DNA of 64,000 nt from Gordius sp. MW1 (Eukaryota > Nematomorpha > Gordioida > Gordea > Gordiidae). The translations under genes were made by a program, and so were the position numbers. Shown piece after piece: positions 51,168 to 64,000 of this stretch. How positions within the stretch are numbered: position 1 is the stretch's first letter; the number at the start of each line of letters is the position of its first letter. The notes under the pieces were generated by a model. It was given only the letters and a program-made list of their open reading frames with translations. It did not search any database and was not told the origin of the DNA. The stretch spans positions 10,050,501 through 10,114,500 of the forward strand of contig OZ038528.1 in assembly GCA_964036665.1 (NCBI GenBank), given 5' to 3'.

Positions 51168-53556
51168 ATCGAGATTCTAACAAGGACATAATGCTAAGAA
51201 TATTTACTGACTTTTAAAGATTTTTTCAGCCCCCTTTCGAAAGAATATGAAAAATAAATTATTTTCGACCTCAAAATTTTTTCATTTTTTTCGTTTCAAC
51301 CATATCGCCCCCATGAAAGTTTTCGATATCAGAGGTGAATTCCGTAAAAAAAAATTTTTTATCTAAAATTATTAACTTTAAATCACGATCGCATAGAGCT
51401 TGTTTCACAAAAAGTAGAGACACGCTTAGAAAGCGATATTGAAACAATCTAAAAGCAACACGAAAATCTTAATTTCCTTCAATCTAAAACTTCCCCTTGT
51501 GCAAACATTCTTATCGAGATTCTAACAAGGACATAATGCTAAGAATATTTACTGACTTTTAAAGATTTTTTCAGCCCCCTTTCGAAAGAATATGAAAATA
51601 AATTTTTTTCGACCTCAAAATTTTTTCATTTTTTTCGTTTCAACCATATCGCCCCCATGAAAGTTTTCGATATCAGAAGTGAATTCCGTAAAAAAAAATT
51701 TTTTTGATCAGTCATCAAAAATTATTAACTTTAAATCACGATCGCATAGAGCTTGTTTCACAAAAACTAAAGAAACGCTTAGAAAGCGATATTGAAACAA
51801 TCTAAACGCAACACGAAAATCTTAATTTCTCTCCTGAAACTTCGCCTCGTGCAAAAATTCTTATCGAGATTCTAACAAGGACATAATGCTAAGAATATTT
51901 ATTGACTTTTAAAGATTTTTTCAGCCCCCTTTCGAAAGAATATGAAAAATAATATTTTTTTCGACCTCAAAATTTTTTCATTTATTTCGTTCAACCTTAT
52001 CGCCCCCATGAAAATTTTCGATATCAGAGGTGAATTCCGTAAAAAATATTTTTTCATTAAAAATTATTACCTTAATTCAGGATAAAACTAGAGACACGCT
52101 TAGAGAGCGATATTGAAACAATCTAAACGCAACACGAAAATGTTAATTTCTCCCAATCTAAAACTTGGCCTCGTGCAAAATTTCTTATCGAGATTCTAAC
52201 AAGGACATAATGCTAAGAATATTTACTGACTTTTAAAGATTTTTTCAGCCCCCTTTCGAAAGAATATGAAAAATAATATTTTTTTCGACCTCAAAATTTT
52301 TTCATTTTTTTTGTTCAACCATATCGCCCCATGAAAGTTTTCGATATCAGAGGTGAATTCCGTAAAAAAATTTTTTTTGATCAGTCATCAAAAATTATTA
52401 ACTTTAAATCACGATCGTGTTTCACAGAAACTAGAGACACGCTTAGAAAGCGATATTGAAACAATCTAAACGCAACACGAAAAACTTAATTTCCTTCAAT
52501 CTAAAACTTCCCCTTGTGCAAAAATTCTTATCGAGATTCTAACAAGGACATAATGCTAAGAATATTTACTGACTTTTAAAGATTTTTTCAGCCCCCTTTC
52601 GAAAGAATATGATAAATAAATTTTTTTCGACCTCAAAATTTTTTCATTTTTTTCGTTTCAACCATATCGCCCCCATGAAAGTTTTCGATATCAGAGGTGA
52701 ATTCCGTAAAAAAAATTTTTTTGATCAGTCATCAAAAATTATTAACTTTAAATCACGATCGTGTTTCACAGAAACTAGAGACACGCTTAGAAAGCGATAT
52801 TGAAACAATCTAAACGCAACACGAAAATCTTAATTTCCTTCAATCTAAAACTTCCCTTCGTGCAAAAATTCTTATCGAGATTCTAACAAGGACATAATGC
52901 TAAGAATATCTACTGACTTTTAAAGATTTTTTCAGCTCCCTTTCGAAAGAATATGCAAAATAATATTTTTTCGACCTCAAAATTTTTTTCATTTTTTTTG
53001 TTTCAACCATATCGCCCCCATGAAAGTTTTCGATATCAGAGGTGAATTCCGTAAAAAAAAATTTTTTTGGTCAGTCATCAAAAATTATTAACTTTAAATC
53101 ACGATCGCATAGAGCTTGTTTCACAAAAACTAGAGACACGCTTAGAAACCGATATTGAAACAATCTAAAAGCAACACGAAAATCTTATCCTTCAATCTAA
53201 AACTTCCCCTTGTGCAAAAAATCTTATCGAGATTCTAACAAGGACATAATAATAAGAATATTTACTGACTTTTAAAGATTTTTTCAGCCCCCTTTCGAAA
53301 GAATATAAAAAATAAATTTTTTTCGACCTCAAATTTTTTTCGTTTCAACCATATCGCCCCCATGAAAGTTTTCGATTTCAGAGGTGAATTCCGTAAAAAT
53401 AAATTTTTGATCAGTCAACAAAAATTATTAACTTTAAATCACGATCGTGTTTCACAAAAACTAGAGACACGCTTAGAAAGCGATATTGAAACAATCTAAA
53501 AGCAACACAAAAATCTTAATTTCCTTCAATCTAAAACTTCCCCTTGTGCAAAACTT
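51168..53556 (+). repeat. Seven-monomer higher-order repeat of 2,389 bp, copy 3
   Basis: 'atgataaataaatt' at 52,609, exactly 2,389 bp after copy 2. Shares 'cttagagagcg' (~52,100) with copies 2 and 4. Confidence 0.93.
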
Positions 53557-55945
53557 ATCGAGATTCTAACAAGGACATAATGCTAAGAATATTTACTGAC
53601 TTTTAAAGATTTTTTCAGCCCCCTTTCGAAAGAATATGAAAAATAAATTATTTTCGACCTCAAAATTTTTTCATTTTTTTCGTTTCAACCATATCGCCCC
53701 CATGAAAGTTTTCGATATCAGAGGTGAATTCCGTAAAAAAAAATTTTTTATCTAAAATTATTAACTTTAAATCACGATCGCATAGAGCTTGTTTCACAAA
53801 AAGTAGAGACACGCTTAGAAAGCGATATTGAAACAATCTAAAAGCAACACGAAAATCTTAATTTCCTTCAATCTAAAACTTCCCCTTGTGCAAACATTCT
53901 TATCGAGATTCTAACAAGGACATAATGCTAAGAATATTTACTGACTTTTAAAGATTTTTTCAGCCCCCTTTCGAAAGAATATGAAAATAAATTTTTTTCG
54001 ACCTCAAAATTTTTTCATTTTTTTCGTTTCAACCATATCGCCCCCATGAAAGTTTTCGATATCAGAAGTGAATTCCGTAAAAAAAAATTTTTTTGATCAG
54101 TCATCAAAAATTATTAACTTTAAATCACGATCGCATAGAGCTTGTTTCACAAAAACTAAAGAAACGCTTAGAAAGCGATATTGAAACAATCTAAACGCAA
54201 CACGAAAATCTTAATTTCTCTCCTGAAACTTCGCCTCGTGCAAAAATTCTTATCGAGATTCTAACAAGGACATAATGCTAAGAATATTTATTGACTTTTA
54301 AAGATTTTTTCAGCCCCCTTTCGAAAGAATATGAAAAATAATATTTTTTTCGACCTCAAAATTTTTTCATTTATTTCGTTCAACCTTATCGCCCCCATGA
54401 AAATTTTCGATATCAGAGGTGAATTCCGTAAAAAATATTTTTTCATTAAAAATTATTACCTTAATTCAGGATAAAACTAGAGACACGCTTAGAGAGCGAT
54501 ATTGAAACAATCTAAACGCAACACGAAAATGTTAATTTCTCCCAATCTAAAACTTGGCCTCGTGCAAAATTTCTTATCGAGATTCTAACAAGGACATAAT
54601 GCTAAGAATATTTACTGACTTTTAAAGATTTTTTCAGCCCCCTTTCGAAAGAATATGAAAAATAATATTTTTTTCGACCTCAAAATTTTTTCATTTTTTT
54701 TGTTCAACCATATCGCCCCATGAAAGTTTTCGATATCAGAGGTGAATTCCGTAAAAAAATTTTTTTTGATCAGTCATCAAAAATTATTAACTTTAAATCA
54801 CGATCGTGTTTCACAGAAACTAGAGACACGCTTAGAAAGCGATATTGAAACAATCTAAACGCAACACGAAAAACTTAATTTCCTTCAATCTAAAACTTCC
54901 CCTTGTGCAAAAATTCTTATCGAGATTCTAACAAGGACATAATGCTAAGAATATTTACTGACTTTTAAAGATTTTTTCAGCCCCCTTTCGAAAGAATATG
55001 ATAAATAAATTTTTTTCGACCTCAAAATTTTTTCATTTTTTTCGTTTCAACCATATCGCCCCCATGAAAGTTTTCGATATCAGAGGTGAATTCCGTAAAA
55101 AAAAATTTTTTGATCAGTCATCAAAAATTATTAACTTTAAATCACGATCGTGTTTCACAGAAACTAGAGACACGCTTAGAAAGCGATATTGAAACAATCT
55201 AAACGCAACACGAAAATCTTAATTTCCTTCAATCTAAAACTTCCCTTCGTGCAAAAATTCTTATCGAGATTCTAACAAGGACATAATGCTAAGAATATCT
55301 ACTGACTTTTAAAGATTTTTTCAGCTCCCTTTCGAAAGAATATGCAAAATAATATTTTTTCGACCTCAAAATTTTTTTCATTTTTTTTGTTTCAACCATA
55401 TCGCCCCCATGAAAGTTTTCGATATCAGAGGTGAATTCCGTAAAAAAAATTTTTTTTGGTCAGTCATCAAAAATTATTAACTTTAAATCACGATCGCATA
55501 GAGCTTGTTTCACAAAAACTAGAGACACGCTTAGAAACCGATATTGAAACAATCTAAAAGCAACACGAAAATCTTATCCTTCAATCTAAAACTTCCCCTT
55601 GTGCAAAAAATCTTATCGAGATTCTAACAAGGACATAATAATAAGAATATTTACTGACTTTTAAAGATTTTTTCAGCCCCCTTTCGAAAGAATATAAAAA
55701 ATAAATTTTTTTCGACCTCAAATTTTTTTCGTTTCAACCATATCGCCCCCATGAAAGTTTTCGATTTCAGAGGTGAATTCCGTAAAAATAAATTTTTGAT
55801 CAGTCAACAAAAATTATTAACTTTAAATCACGATCGTGTTTCACAAAAACTAGAGACACGCTTAGAAAGCGATATTGAAACAATCTAAAAGCAACACAAA
55901 AATCTTAATTTCCTTCAATCTAAAACTTCCCCTTGTGCAAAACTT
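53557..55945 (+). repeat. Seven-monomer higher-order repeat of 2,389 bp, copy 4
   Basis: 'atgataaataaatt' at 54,998, exactly 2,389 bp after copy 3. After ~55,950 the array changes to a diverged monomer ('ccttttgaaagaatatgat' near 56,010), which ends the regular block. Confidence 0.92.
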
Positions 55946-58900
55946 ATCGAGATTCTAACAAGGACATAATGCTAAGAATATTTACTGACTTTTAAAGATT
56001 TTTTCAGCCCCCTTTTGAAAGAATATGATAAATAAATATTTTCCGACCTCAAAATTTTTTCATTTTTTTCGTTTCAACCATATCGCCCTTATGAAAGTTT
56101 TCGATATCAGAGGTGAATTCCGTAAAAAAAATTTTTTTTGATCAGTCATCAAAAATTATTAACTTTAAATCACGATCGCATAGAGCTTGTTTCACAAAAA
56201 CTAGAGACACGCTTAGAAAGCGATATTGAAACTATCTAAACGCAACACGAAAATCTTAATTTCTCTCCTAAAACTTCGCCTCGTGCAAAAATTCTTATCG
56301 AGATTCTAACAAGGACATAATGCTAAGAATATTTACTGCCTTTTAAAGATTTTTTCAGCCCCCTTTCGAAAGAATATGAAAATAAATTTTTTTCGACCTC
56401 AAAATTTTTTCATTTTTTTCGTTTCAACCATATCGCCCCCATGAAAGTTTTCGATATCAGAAGTGAATTCCGTAAAAAAAATTTTTTTTGATCAGTCATC
56501 AAAAATTATTAACTTTAAATCACTATCGCATAGAGCTTGTTTCACAAAAACTAGAGGCACGCTTAGAAAGCGATATTGAAACAATCTAAAAGCAACACGA
56601 AAATCTTAATTTCCTTCAATCTGAAACTTCCCCTTGTGCAAAAATTCTTATCGAGATTCTAACAAGGACATAATGGTAAGAATATTTACTGACTTTTAAA
56701 GATTTTTTCAGCCCCCTTTTAAAAGAATATGAAAAATAAATTTTTTTCGACCTCAAATTTTTTTCGTTTCAACCATATCGCCCCCATGAAAGTTTTCGAT
56801 TTCAGAGGTGAATTCCGTAAAAATATTTTTTTTGATCAGTCATCAAAAATTATTAACTTTAAATCACGATCTCATAGAGCTTGTTTCACAAAAACTAGAG
56901 ACACGCTTAGAAAGCGATATTGAAACAATCTAAACGCAACACGAAAGTGTTAATTTCTCTCAATCTAAAACTTGGCCTCGTGCAAAATTTCTTATCGAGA
57001 TTCTAACAAGGACATTATGCTAAGAAAATTTACTGACTTTTAAAGATTTTTTCAGCCCCCTTTCGAAAGAATATGAAAAATAATATTTTTTTCGACCTCA
57101 AAATTTTTTCATTTTTTTCGTTCAACCATATCGCCCCCATGAAAGTTTTCGATATCAGAGATGAATTCCGTAAAAAAAAATTTTTGATCAGTCAACAAAA
57201 ATTATTAACTTTAAATCACGATCGTGTTTCACAAAAACTAGAGACACGCTTAGAAAGCGATATTGAAACAATCTAAAAGCAACACAAAAATCTTAATTTC
57301 CTTCAATCTAAAACTTCCCCTTGTGCAAAACTTATCGAGATTCTAACAAGGACATAATGCTAAGAATATTTACTGACTTTTAAAGAATTTTTCAGCCCCC
57401 TTTTGAAAGAATATGATAAATAAATATTTTTCGACCTCAAAATTTTTTCATTTTTTTCGTTCAACCATATCGCCCCCATGAAAGTTTTCGATATCAGAGG
57501 TGAATTCCGTAAAAAAAAAATTTTTGATCAGTCATCAAAAATTATTAACTTTAAATCACGATCGCATAGAGCTTGTTTCACAAAAACTAGAGACACGCTT
57601 AGAAAGCGATATTGAAACAATCTAAACGCAACACGAAAATGTATATTTCTCTCAATCTAAAACTTGGCTTCGTGCAAAATTTCTTATCGAGATTCTAACA
57701 AGGACATAATGCTAAGAATATTTACTGACTTTTAAAGATTTTTTCAGCCCCCTTTCGAAAGAATATGATAAATAAATTTTTTTCGACCTACAAATTTTTT
57801 CATTTTTTTCGTTTCAACCATATCGCCCCCATGAAAGTTTTCGATATCAGAGGTGAATTCCGTAAAAAAAAATTTTTTTGATCAGTCATCAAAAATTATT
57901 AACTTTAAATCACGATCGCATAGAGCTTGTTTCACAAAAACTAGAGACACGCTTAGAAAGCGATATTGAAACTATCTAAACGCAACACGAAAATCTTAAT
58001 TTCTCTCCTAAAACTTCGCCCCGTGCAAAAATTCTTATCGAGATTCTAACAAGGACATAATGCTAAGAATATCTACTGACTTTTAAAGATTTTTTCAGCT
58101 CCCTTTCGAAAGAATATGCAAAATTATATTTTTTCGACCTCAAAATTTTTTCATTTTTTTTGTTTCAACCATATCGCCCCCATGAAAGTTTTCGATATCA
58201 GAGGTGAATTCCGTAAAAAAAAAATTTTTTGGTCAGTCATCAAAAATTATTAACTTTAAATCACGATCGTGTTTCACAAAAACTAGAGACACGCTTAGAA
58301 AGCGATATTGAAACAATCTAAAAGCAACACGAAAATCTTAATTTCCTTCAATCTGAAACTTCCCCTTGTGCAAAAATTCTTATCGAGATTCTAACAAGGA
58401 CATAATGCTAAGAATATTTACTGACTTTTAAAGATTTTTTCAGCCCCCTTTCGAAAGAATATGATAAATAAATTTTTTTCGACCTCAAAATTTTTTCATT
58501 TTTTTCGTTTCAACCATATCGCCCCCATGAAAGTTCTCGATATCAGAGGTGAATTCCGTAAAAAAAAATTTTTTGATCAGTCATCAAAAATTATTAACTT
58601 TAAATCACGATCGTGTTTCACAGAAACTAGAGACACGCTTAGAAAGCGATATTGAAACAATCTAAACGCAACACGAAAATCTTAATTTCCTTCAATCTAA
58701 AACTTCCCTTCGTGCAAAAATTCTTATCGAGATTCTAACAAGGACATAATGCTAAGAATATCTACTGACTTTTAAAGATTTTTTCAGCTCCCTTTCGAAA
58801 GAATATGCAAAATTATATTTTTTCGACCTCAAAATTTTTTCATTTTTTTTGTTTCAACCATATCGCCCCCATGAAAGTTTTCGATATCAGAGGTGAATTC

Positions 58901-61900
58901 CGTAAAAAAAAAATTTTTTGGTCAGTCATCAAAAATTATTAACTTTAAATCACGATCGCATAGAGCTTGTTTCACAAAAACTAGAGACACGCTTAGAAAC
59001 CGATATTGAAACAATCTAAAAGCAACACGAAAATCTTATCCTTCAATCTAAAACTTCCCCTAAAATTCTTATCGAGATTCTAACAAGGACATAATAATAA
59101 GAATATTTACTGACTTTTAAAGATTTTTTCAGCCCCCTTTCGAAAGAATATGAAAAATAAATTTTTTTCGACCTCAAATTTTTTTCGTTTCAACCATATC
59201 GCCCCCATGAAAGTTTTCGATATCAGAGGTGAATTCCGTAAAAATATTTTTTTTGATCAGTCATCAAAAATTATTAACTTTAAATCACGATCTCATAGAG
59301 CTTGTTTCACAAAAACTAGAGACACGCTTAGAAAGCGATATTGAAACAATCTAAACGCAACACGAAAGTGTTAATTTCTCTCAATCTAAAACTTGGCCTC
59401 GTGCAAAATTTCTTATCAAGATTCTAACAAGGACATTATGCTAAGAATATTTACTGACTTTTAAAGATTTTTTCAGCCCCCTTTCGAAAGAATATGATAA
59501 ATAAATTTTTTTCGACCTCAAAATTTTTTCATTTTTTTCGTTTCAACCATATCGCCCCCATGAAAGTTTTCGATATCAGAGGTGAATTCCGTAAAAAAAA
59601 ATTTTTTATCTAAAATTATTAACTTTAAATCACGATCGCATAGAGCTTGTTTCACAAAGACTAGAGACACGCTTAGAAAGCGATATTAAAACAATCTAAA
59701 CGCAACACGAAAATGTTAATTTCTCTCAATCTGAAACTTGGCTTCGTGCAAAATTTCTTATCGAGATTCAAGCAAGGACATAATGCTAAGAATATTTACT
59801 GCCTTTTAAAGATTTTTTCAGCCCTCTTTCGAAAGAATATGAAAAATAATATTTTTTTCGACCTCAAAATTTTTTCATTTTATTCGTTCAACCATATCGC
59901 CCCCATGAAAGTTTTCGATATCAGAGGTGAATTCCGTAAAAAAAATTTTTTTGATCAGTCATCAAAAATTATTAACTTTAAATCACGATCGTGTTTCACA
60001 ATAACTAGAAACACGCTTAGAAAGCGATATTAAAACAATCTAAACGCAACACGAAAGTGTTAATTTCTCTCAATCTAAAACTTGGCCTCGTGCAAAATTT
60101 CTTATCGAGATTCTAACAAGGACATTATGCTAAGAATATTTACTGACTTTTAAAGATTTTTTCAGCCCCCTTTCGAAAGAATATGAAAAATAAATCTTTT
60201 TCGACCTCAAATTTTTTTCAATTTTTTCGTTTCAACCATATCGCCCCCATGGAAGTTTTCGATATCAGAGGTGAATTCCGTAAAAAAAAATTTTTTTTTG
60301 TCAGTCATCAAAAATTATTAACTTTAAATCACGATCGCATAGAGATTGTTTCACAAAAACTAGAGACACGCTTAGAAAGCGATATTGAAACAATCTAAAA
60401 GCAACACGAAAATCTTAATTTCCTTCAATCTAAACTTCCCCTTGTGCAAAAATTCTTATCAAGATTCTAACAAGGACATAATGCTAAGAATATTTACTGC
60501 CTTTTAAAGATTTTTTCAGCCCCCTTTCGAAAGAATATGAAAAATAATATTTTTTTCGACCTCAAAATTTTTTCATTTTTTTCGTTCAACCATATCGCCC
60601 CCATGAAAGTTTTCGATATCAAAGGTGAATTCCGTAAAAAAAAAATTTTGATCAGTCATCAAAAATTATTAACTTTAAAATACGATCGCATAGAGCTTGT
60701 TTCACAAAAACTAGAGACACGCTTAGTTGAAACTATCTAAACGCAACAAGAAAATGTTAATCAATCTAAAACTTGGCTTCGTGCAAAATTTCTTATCGAG
60801 ATTCTAACAAGGACATAATGCTAAGAATATTTACTGCCTTTTAAAGATTTTTTCAGCCCCCTTTCGAAAGAATATGAAAAATAATATTTTTTTCGACCTC
60901 AAAATTTTTTCATTTTTTTCGTTCTTCCATATCGCCCCCATGAAAGTTTTCGATATCAGATCAGAGGTGAATTCCATAAAAAAAAATTTTTGATCAGTCA
61001 TCAAAAATTATTAACTTTAAATCACGATCGTGTTTCACAAAAACTAGAGACACGCTTAGAAAGCGATATTGAAACAATCTAAACGCAACACGAAAGTGTT
61101 AATTTCTAAACTTGACCTCGTGCAAAATTTCTTATCGAGATTCTAACAAGGACATTATGCTAAGAATATTTACTGACTTTTAAAGATTTTTTCAGCCCCC
61201 TTTCGAAAGAATATGAAAAATAAATTTTTTTCGACCTCAAAGGTTTTTCATTTTTTTCGTTCAACCATATCGCCCCCATGAAAGTTTTTGATATCAGAGG
61301 TGAATTCCGTAAAAAAAAATTTTTGATCAGTGATCAAAAATTATTAACTTTAAATCACGATCGCATAGAGCTTGTTTCACAAAAACTAGAGACACGTTTA
61401 GAAAGCGATATTTAAACTATCTAAACGCAACACGAAAGTGTTAATTTCTCTCAATCTAAAACTTGGCCTCGTGCAAAATTTCTTATCGAGATTCTAACAA
61501 GGACATTATGCTAAGAATATTTACTAACTTTTAAAGATTTTTTCAGCCCTCTTTCGAATGAATATGAAAAATAATATTTTTTTCGACCTCAAAATTTTTT
61601 CATTTTTTTCGTTCAATCATATCGCCCCCATGAACTTTTTCGATATCAGAGGCGAATTCCGTAAAAAATATTTTTTCATCAAAAATTATTAACTTTAAAT
61701 CAGGATCGCATAGAGCTTGTTTCACAAAAACTAGAGACACGTTTAGAAAGCGATATTGAAACTATCTAAACGCAACACGAAAATCTTAATTTCTCTCCTA
61801 AAACTTCGCCTCCTGCAAAAATTCTTATCGAGATTCTAACAAGGACATAATGCTAAGAATATTTACTGACTTTTAAAGATTTTTTCAGCCCCCTTTCGAA

Positions 61901-64000
61901 AGAATATGAAAAAGAAATTTTTTTCGACCTCAAATTTTTTTCGTTTCAACCAAGCGATATTGAAACTATCTAAACGCAACACGAAAGTGTTAATTTCTCT
62001 CAATCTAAAACTTGGCCTCGTGCAAAATTTCTTATCGAGATTCTAACAAGGACATTATGCTAAGAATATTTACTAACTTTTAAAGATTTTTTCAGCCCTC
62101 TTTCGAATGAATATGAAAAATAATATTTTTTTCGACCTCAAAATTTTTTCATTTTTTTCGTTCAATCATATCGCCCCCATGAAAGTTTTCGATATCAGAG
62201 GTGAATTCCGTAAAAAAAATTTTTGATCAGTCATCAAAAATTATTAACTTTAAATCAGGATCGCATAGAGCTTGTTTCACCAAAACTAGAGACACGTTTA
62301 GAAAGCGATATTGAAACTATCTAAACGCAACACGAAAGTGTTAATTTCTCTCAATCTAAAACTTGGCCTAGTGCAAAAATTCTTATCGAGATTCTAACAA
62401 GGACATAATGCTAAGAATATTTACTAACTTTTAAAGATTTTTTCAGCCCTCTTTCGAAAGAATATGAAAAATAATATTTTTTTCGACCTCAAAATTTTTT
62501 CATTTTTTTCGTTCTTCCATATCGCCCCCATAAAGTTTTCGATATCAGAGGTGAATTCCATAAAAAAAAAATTTTTGATCAGTCATCAAAAATTATTAAC
62601 TTTAAATCACGATCGCATAGAGCTTGTTTCACAAAAACTAGAGACACGCTTAGAAAGCGATATTGAAACTATCTAAACGCAACACGAAAATCTTAATTTC
62701 TCTCCTAAAACTTCGCCCCGTGCAAAAATTCTTATCGAGATTCTAACAAGGACATAATGCTAAGAATATTTCCTAACTTTTAAAGATTTTTTCAGCCCCC
62801 TTTCGAAAGAATATGAAAAATAATATTTTTTTCGACCTCAAAATTTTTTCATTTTTTTCGTTCAACCATATCGCCCCCATGAAAGTTTTCGATATCAGAG
62901 GTGAATTCCGTAAAAAAAAAAATTATTAACTTTAAATCACGATCGTGTTTCACAAAACTAGAGACACGCTTAGAAAGCGATATTGAAACAATCTAAAAGC
63001 AACAGGAAAATCTTAATTTCCTTCAATCTGAAACTTCCCCTTGTGCAAAAATTCTTATCGAGATTCTAACAAGGACATAATGCTAAGAATATTTACTGAC
63101 TTTTAAAGATTTTTTCAGCCCCCTTTCGAAAGAATATGATAAATAAATTTTTTTCGACCTCAAAATTTTTTCATTTTTTTCGTTTCAACCATATCGCCCC
63201 CATGAAAGTTTTCGATATCAGAGGTGAATTCCGTAAAAAAAAATTTTTTGATCAGTCATCAAAAATTATTAACTTTAAATCACGATCGTGTTTCACAGAA
63301 ACTAGAGACACGCTTAGAAAGCGATATTGAAACAATCTAAACGAATCACGAAAATCTTAATTTCCTTCAATCTAAAACTTCCCTTCGTGCAAAAATTCTT
63401 ATCGAGATTCTAACAAGGACATAATGCTAAGAATATCTACTGACTTTTAAAGATTTTTTCAGCTCCCTTTCGAAAGAATATGCAAAATAATATTTTTTCG
63501 ACCTCAAAATTTTTTCATTATTTTGTTTCAACCATATCGCCCCCATGAAAGTTTTCGATATCAGAGGTGAATTCCGTAAAAAAAAATTTTTTTGGTCAGT
63601 CATCAAAAATTATTAACTTTAAATCACGATCGCATAGAGCTTGTTTCACAAAAACTAGAGACACGCTTAGAAACCGATATTGAAACAATCTAAAAGCAAC
63701 ACGAAAATCTTATCCTTCAATCTAAAACTTCCCCTTGTGCAAAAATTCTTATCGAGATTCTAACAAGGACATAATAATAAGAATATTTACTGACTTTTAA
63801 AGATTTTTTCAGCCCCCTTTCGAAAGAATATGAAAAATAAATTTTTTTCGACCTCAAATTTTTTTCGTTTCAACCATATCGCCCCCATGAAAGTTTTCGA
63901 TTTCAGAGGTGAATTCCGTAAAAATATTTTTTTTGATCAGTCATCAAAAATTATTAACTTTAAATCACGATCGCATAGAGCTTGTTTCACAAAAACTAGA
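55946..64000 (+). repeat. Irregular array B segment without a clean higher-order repeat
   Basis: About 23 monomers of mixed subtypes. Pieces resembling the 2,389-bp block ('atgataaataaatt' at 58,461 and 63,136, followed by the 'atgcaaaat' and 'cttatccttcaatc' monomers) are interspersed with monomers of the cacgaaagtgttaatttc type. Private defects include a 5-bp repeat 'atcagatcag' (~60,956) and a truncated monomer at ~61,947. Looks like older, recombined array DNA. No gene. Confidence 0.85.
61920..61965 (+). repeat. Truncated-monomer junction
   Basis: The sequence passes from 'cgtttcaacca' straight into 'agcgatattgaaac' (junction ~61,951). In normal monomers these blocks are roughly 150 bp apart, so the A/T tract and the catagagcttg region are missing. 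A single deletion in one monomer, in phase with the rest of the array. Confidence 0.8.

Larger units (their letters stand above)
19389..64000 (+). repeat. Satellite array B, main portion
   Basis: About 130 further tandem monomers of about 343 bp in one orientation, running off the right edge. Subtypes can be read at the segment after the A/T tract ('gatcagtcatc', 'atctaaaatt', 'gtctaaaatt', 'atctattatt', 'gatcattcatc', 'ggtcagtcatc'), at the end of the A-run leader (ccgtaaa or ccgcaaa), and at the 'cttaatttc' block. These subtypes are arranged in repeating orders that define the higher-order repeats listed separately. There is no gene in the whole stretch: open frames of 60-106 codons recur at fixed monomer phase and are interrupted by one-base A/T-run differences in sister monomers. 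Confidence 0.97.

Noticed and set aside
60950..60970. 5-bp tandem duplication 'atcagatcag'
   Set aside because: A private small duplication in one monomer; not informative alone.
12211..63330. Plus-strand open frames of 60-106 codons in array B with a SKFFHFF...PMKVFDIRGEF-like peptide
   Set aside because: Same reasoning. The resemblance to the array A peptide is explained by DNA homology of the two satellite families. A substitution-rate test (synonymous versus non-synonymous) would be needed to revive a coding claim.
1..64000. CRISPR array
   Set aside because: Units of ~343 bp without a short-repeat/unique-spacer alternation, in a eukaryotic-type satellite context.

Overview
This window is almost pure tandem satellite DNA from a eukaryotic, very AT-rich genome. 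I found no protein-coding gene, rRNA, tRNA, CRISPR array or bacterial-type operon. The only non-satellite DNA is two short non-autonomous DNA transposons with hAT-type ends. An animal, perhaps an arthropod, is the most natural reading (343-345-bp AT-rich satellite plus short hAT elements), but the sequence alone does not fix the taxon. A pericentromeric or other heterochromatic location is an inference from the repeat structure.

Layout: (1) 1-11,594 is array A, about 34 head-to-tail monomers of about 343-345 bp. (2) 11,595-11,987 is a 393-bp MITE with perfect 18-bp terminal inverted repeats. (3) 11,988-18,257 is the left part of array B, with about 343-bp monomers and many internally deleted ones. 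(4) 18,258-19,388 is a 1,131-bp hAT-like element, GC-rich at its ends and AT-rich in its core, flanked by a perfect 8-bp target duplication. (5) 19,389-64,000 is the rest of array B. About 22-56 kb of it is organised into higher-order repeats (HORs), and 56-64 kb is more scrambled.

Main observation: arrays A and B look like different satellites on the + strand, but the reverse complement of an A monomer aligns colinearly with a B monomer along its whole length. They are two diverged families of one satellite, and the orientation flips exactly at the MITE at 11.6-12.0 kb. The MITE lacks a matching target duplication there, as expected if it sits on a rearrangement breakpoint.

Within B, several HORs can be read off by exact spacing of marker variants: two copies of about 1,640 bp (12.1-15.4 kb), two of 2,060 bp (25.3-29.4 kb), two of 2,746 bp (27.9-33.4 kb), two of 1,677 bp (37.1-40.5 kb), two of 1,717 bp (40.9-44.3 kb) and four of 2,389 bp (46.4-55.9 kb). 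Each B monomer carries an A-run followed directly by a T-run. Among equivalent monomers the A/T boundary moves while total tract length stays mostly constant, an odd mutational pattern.

The many 60-106-codon open frames recur at the same monomer phase and are by-products of repetition. I do not annotate them as genes.
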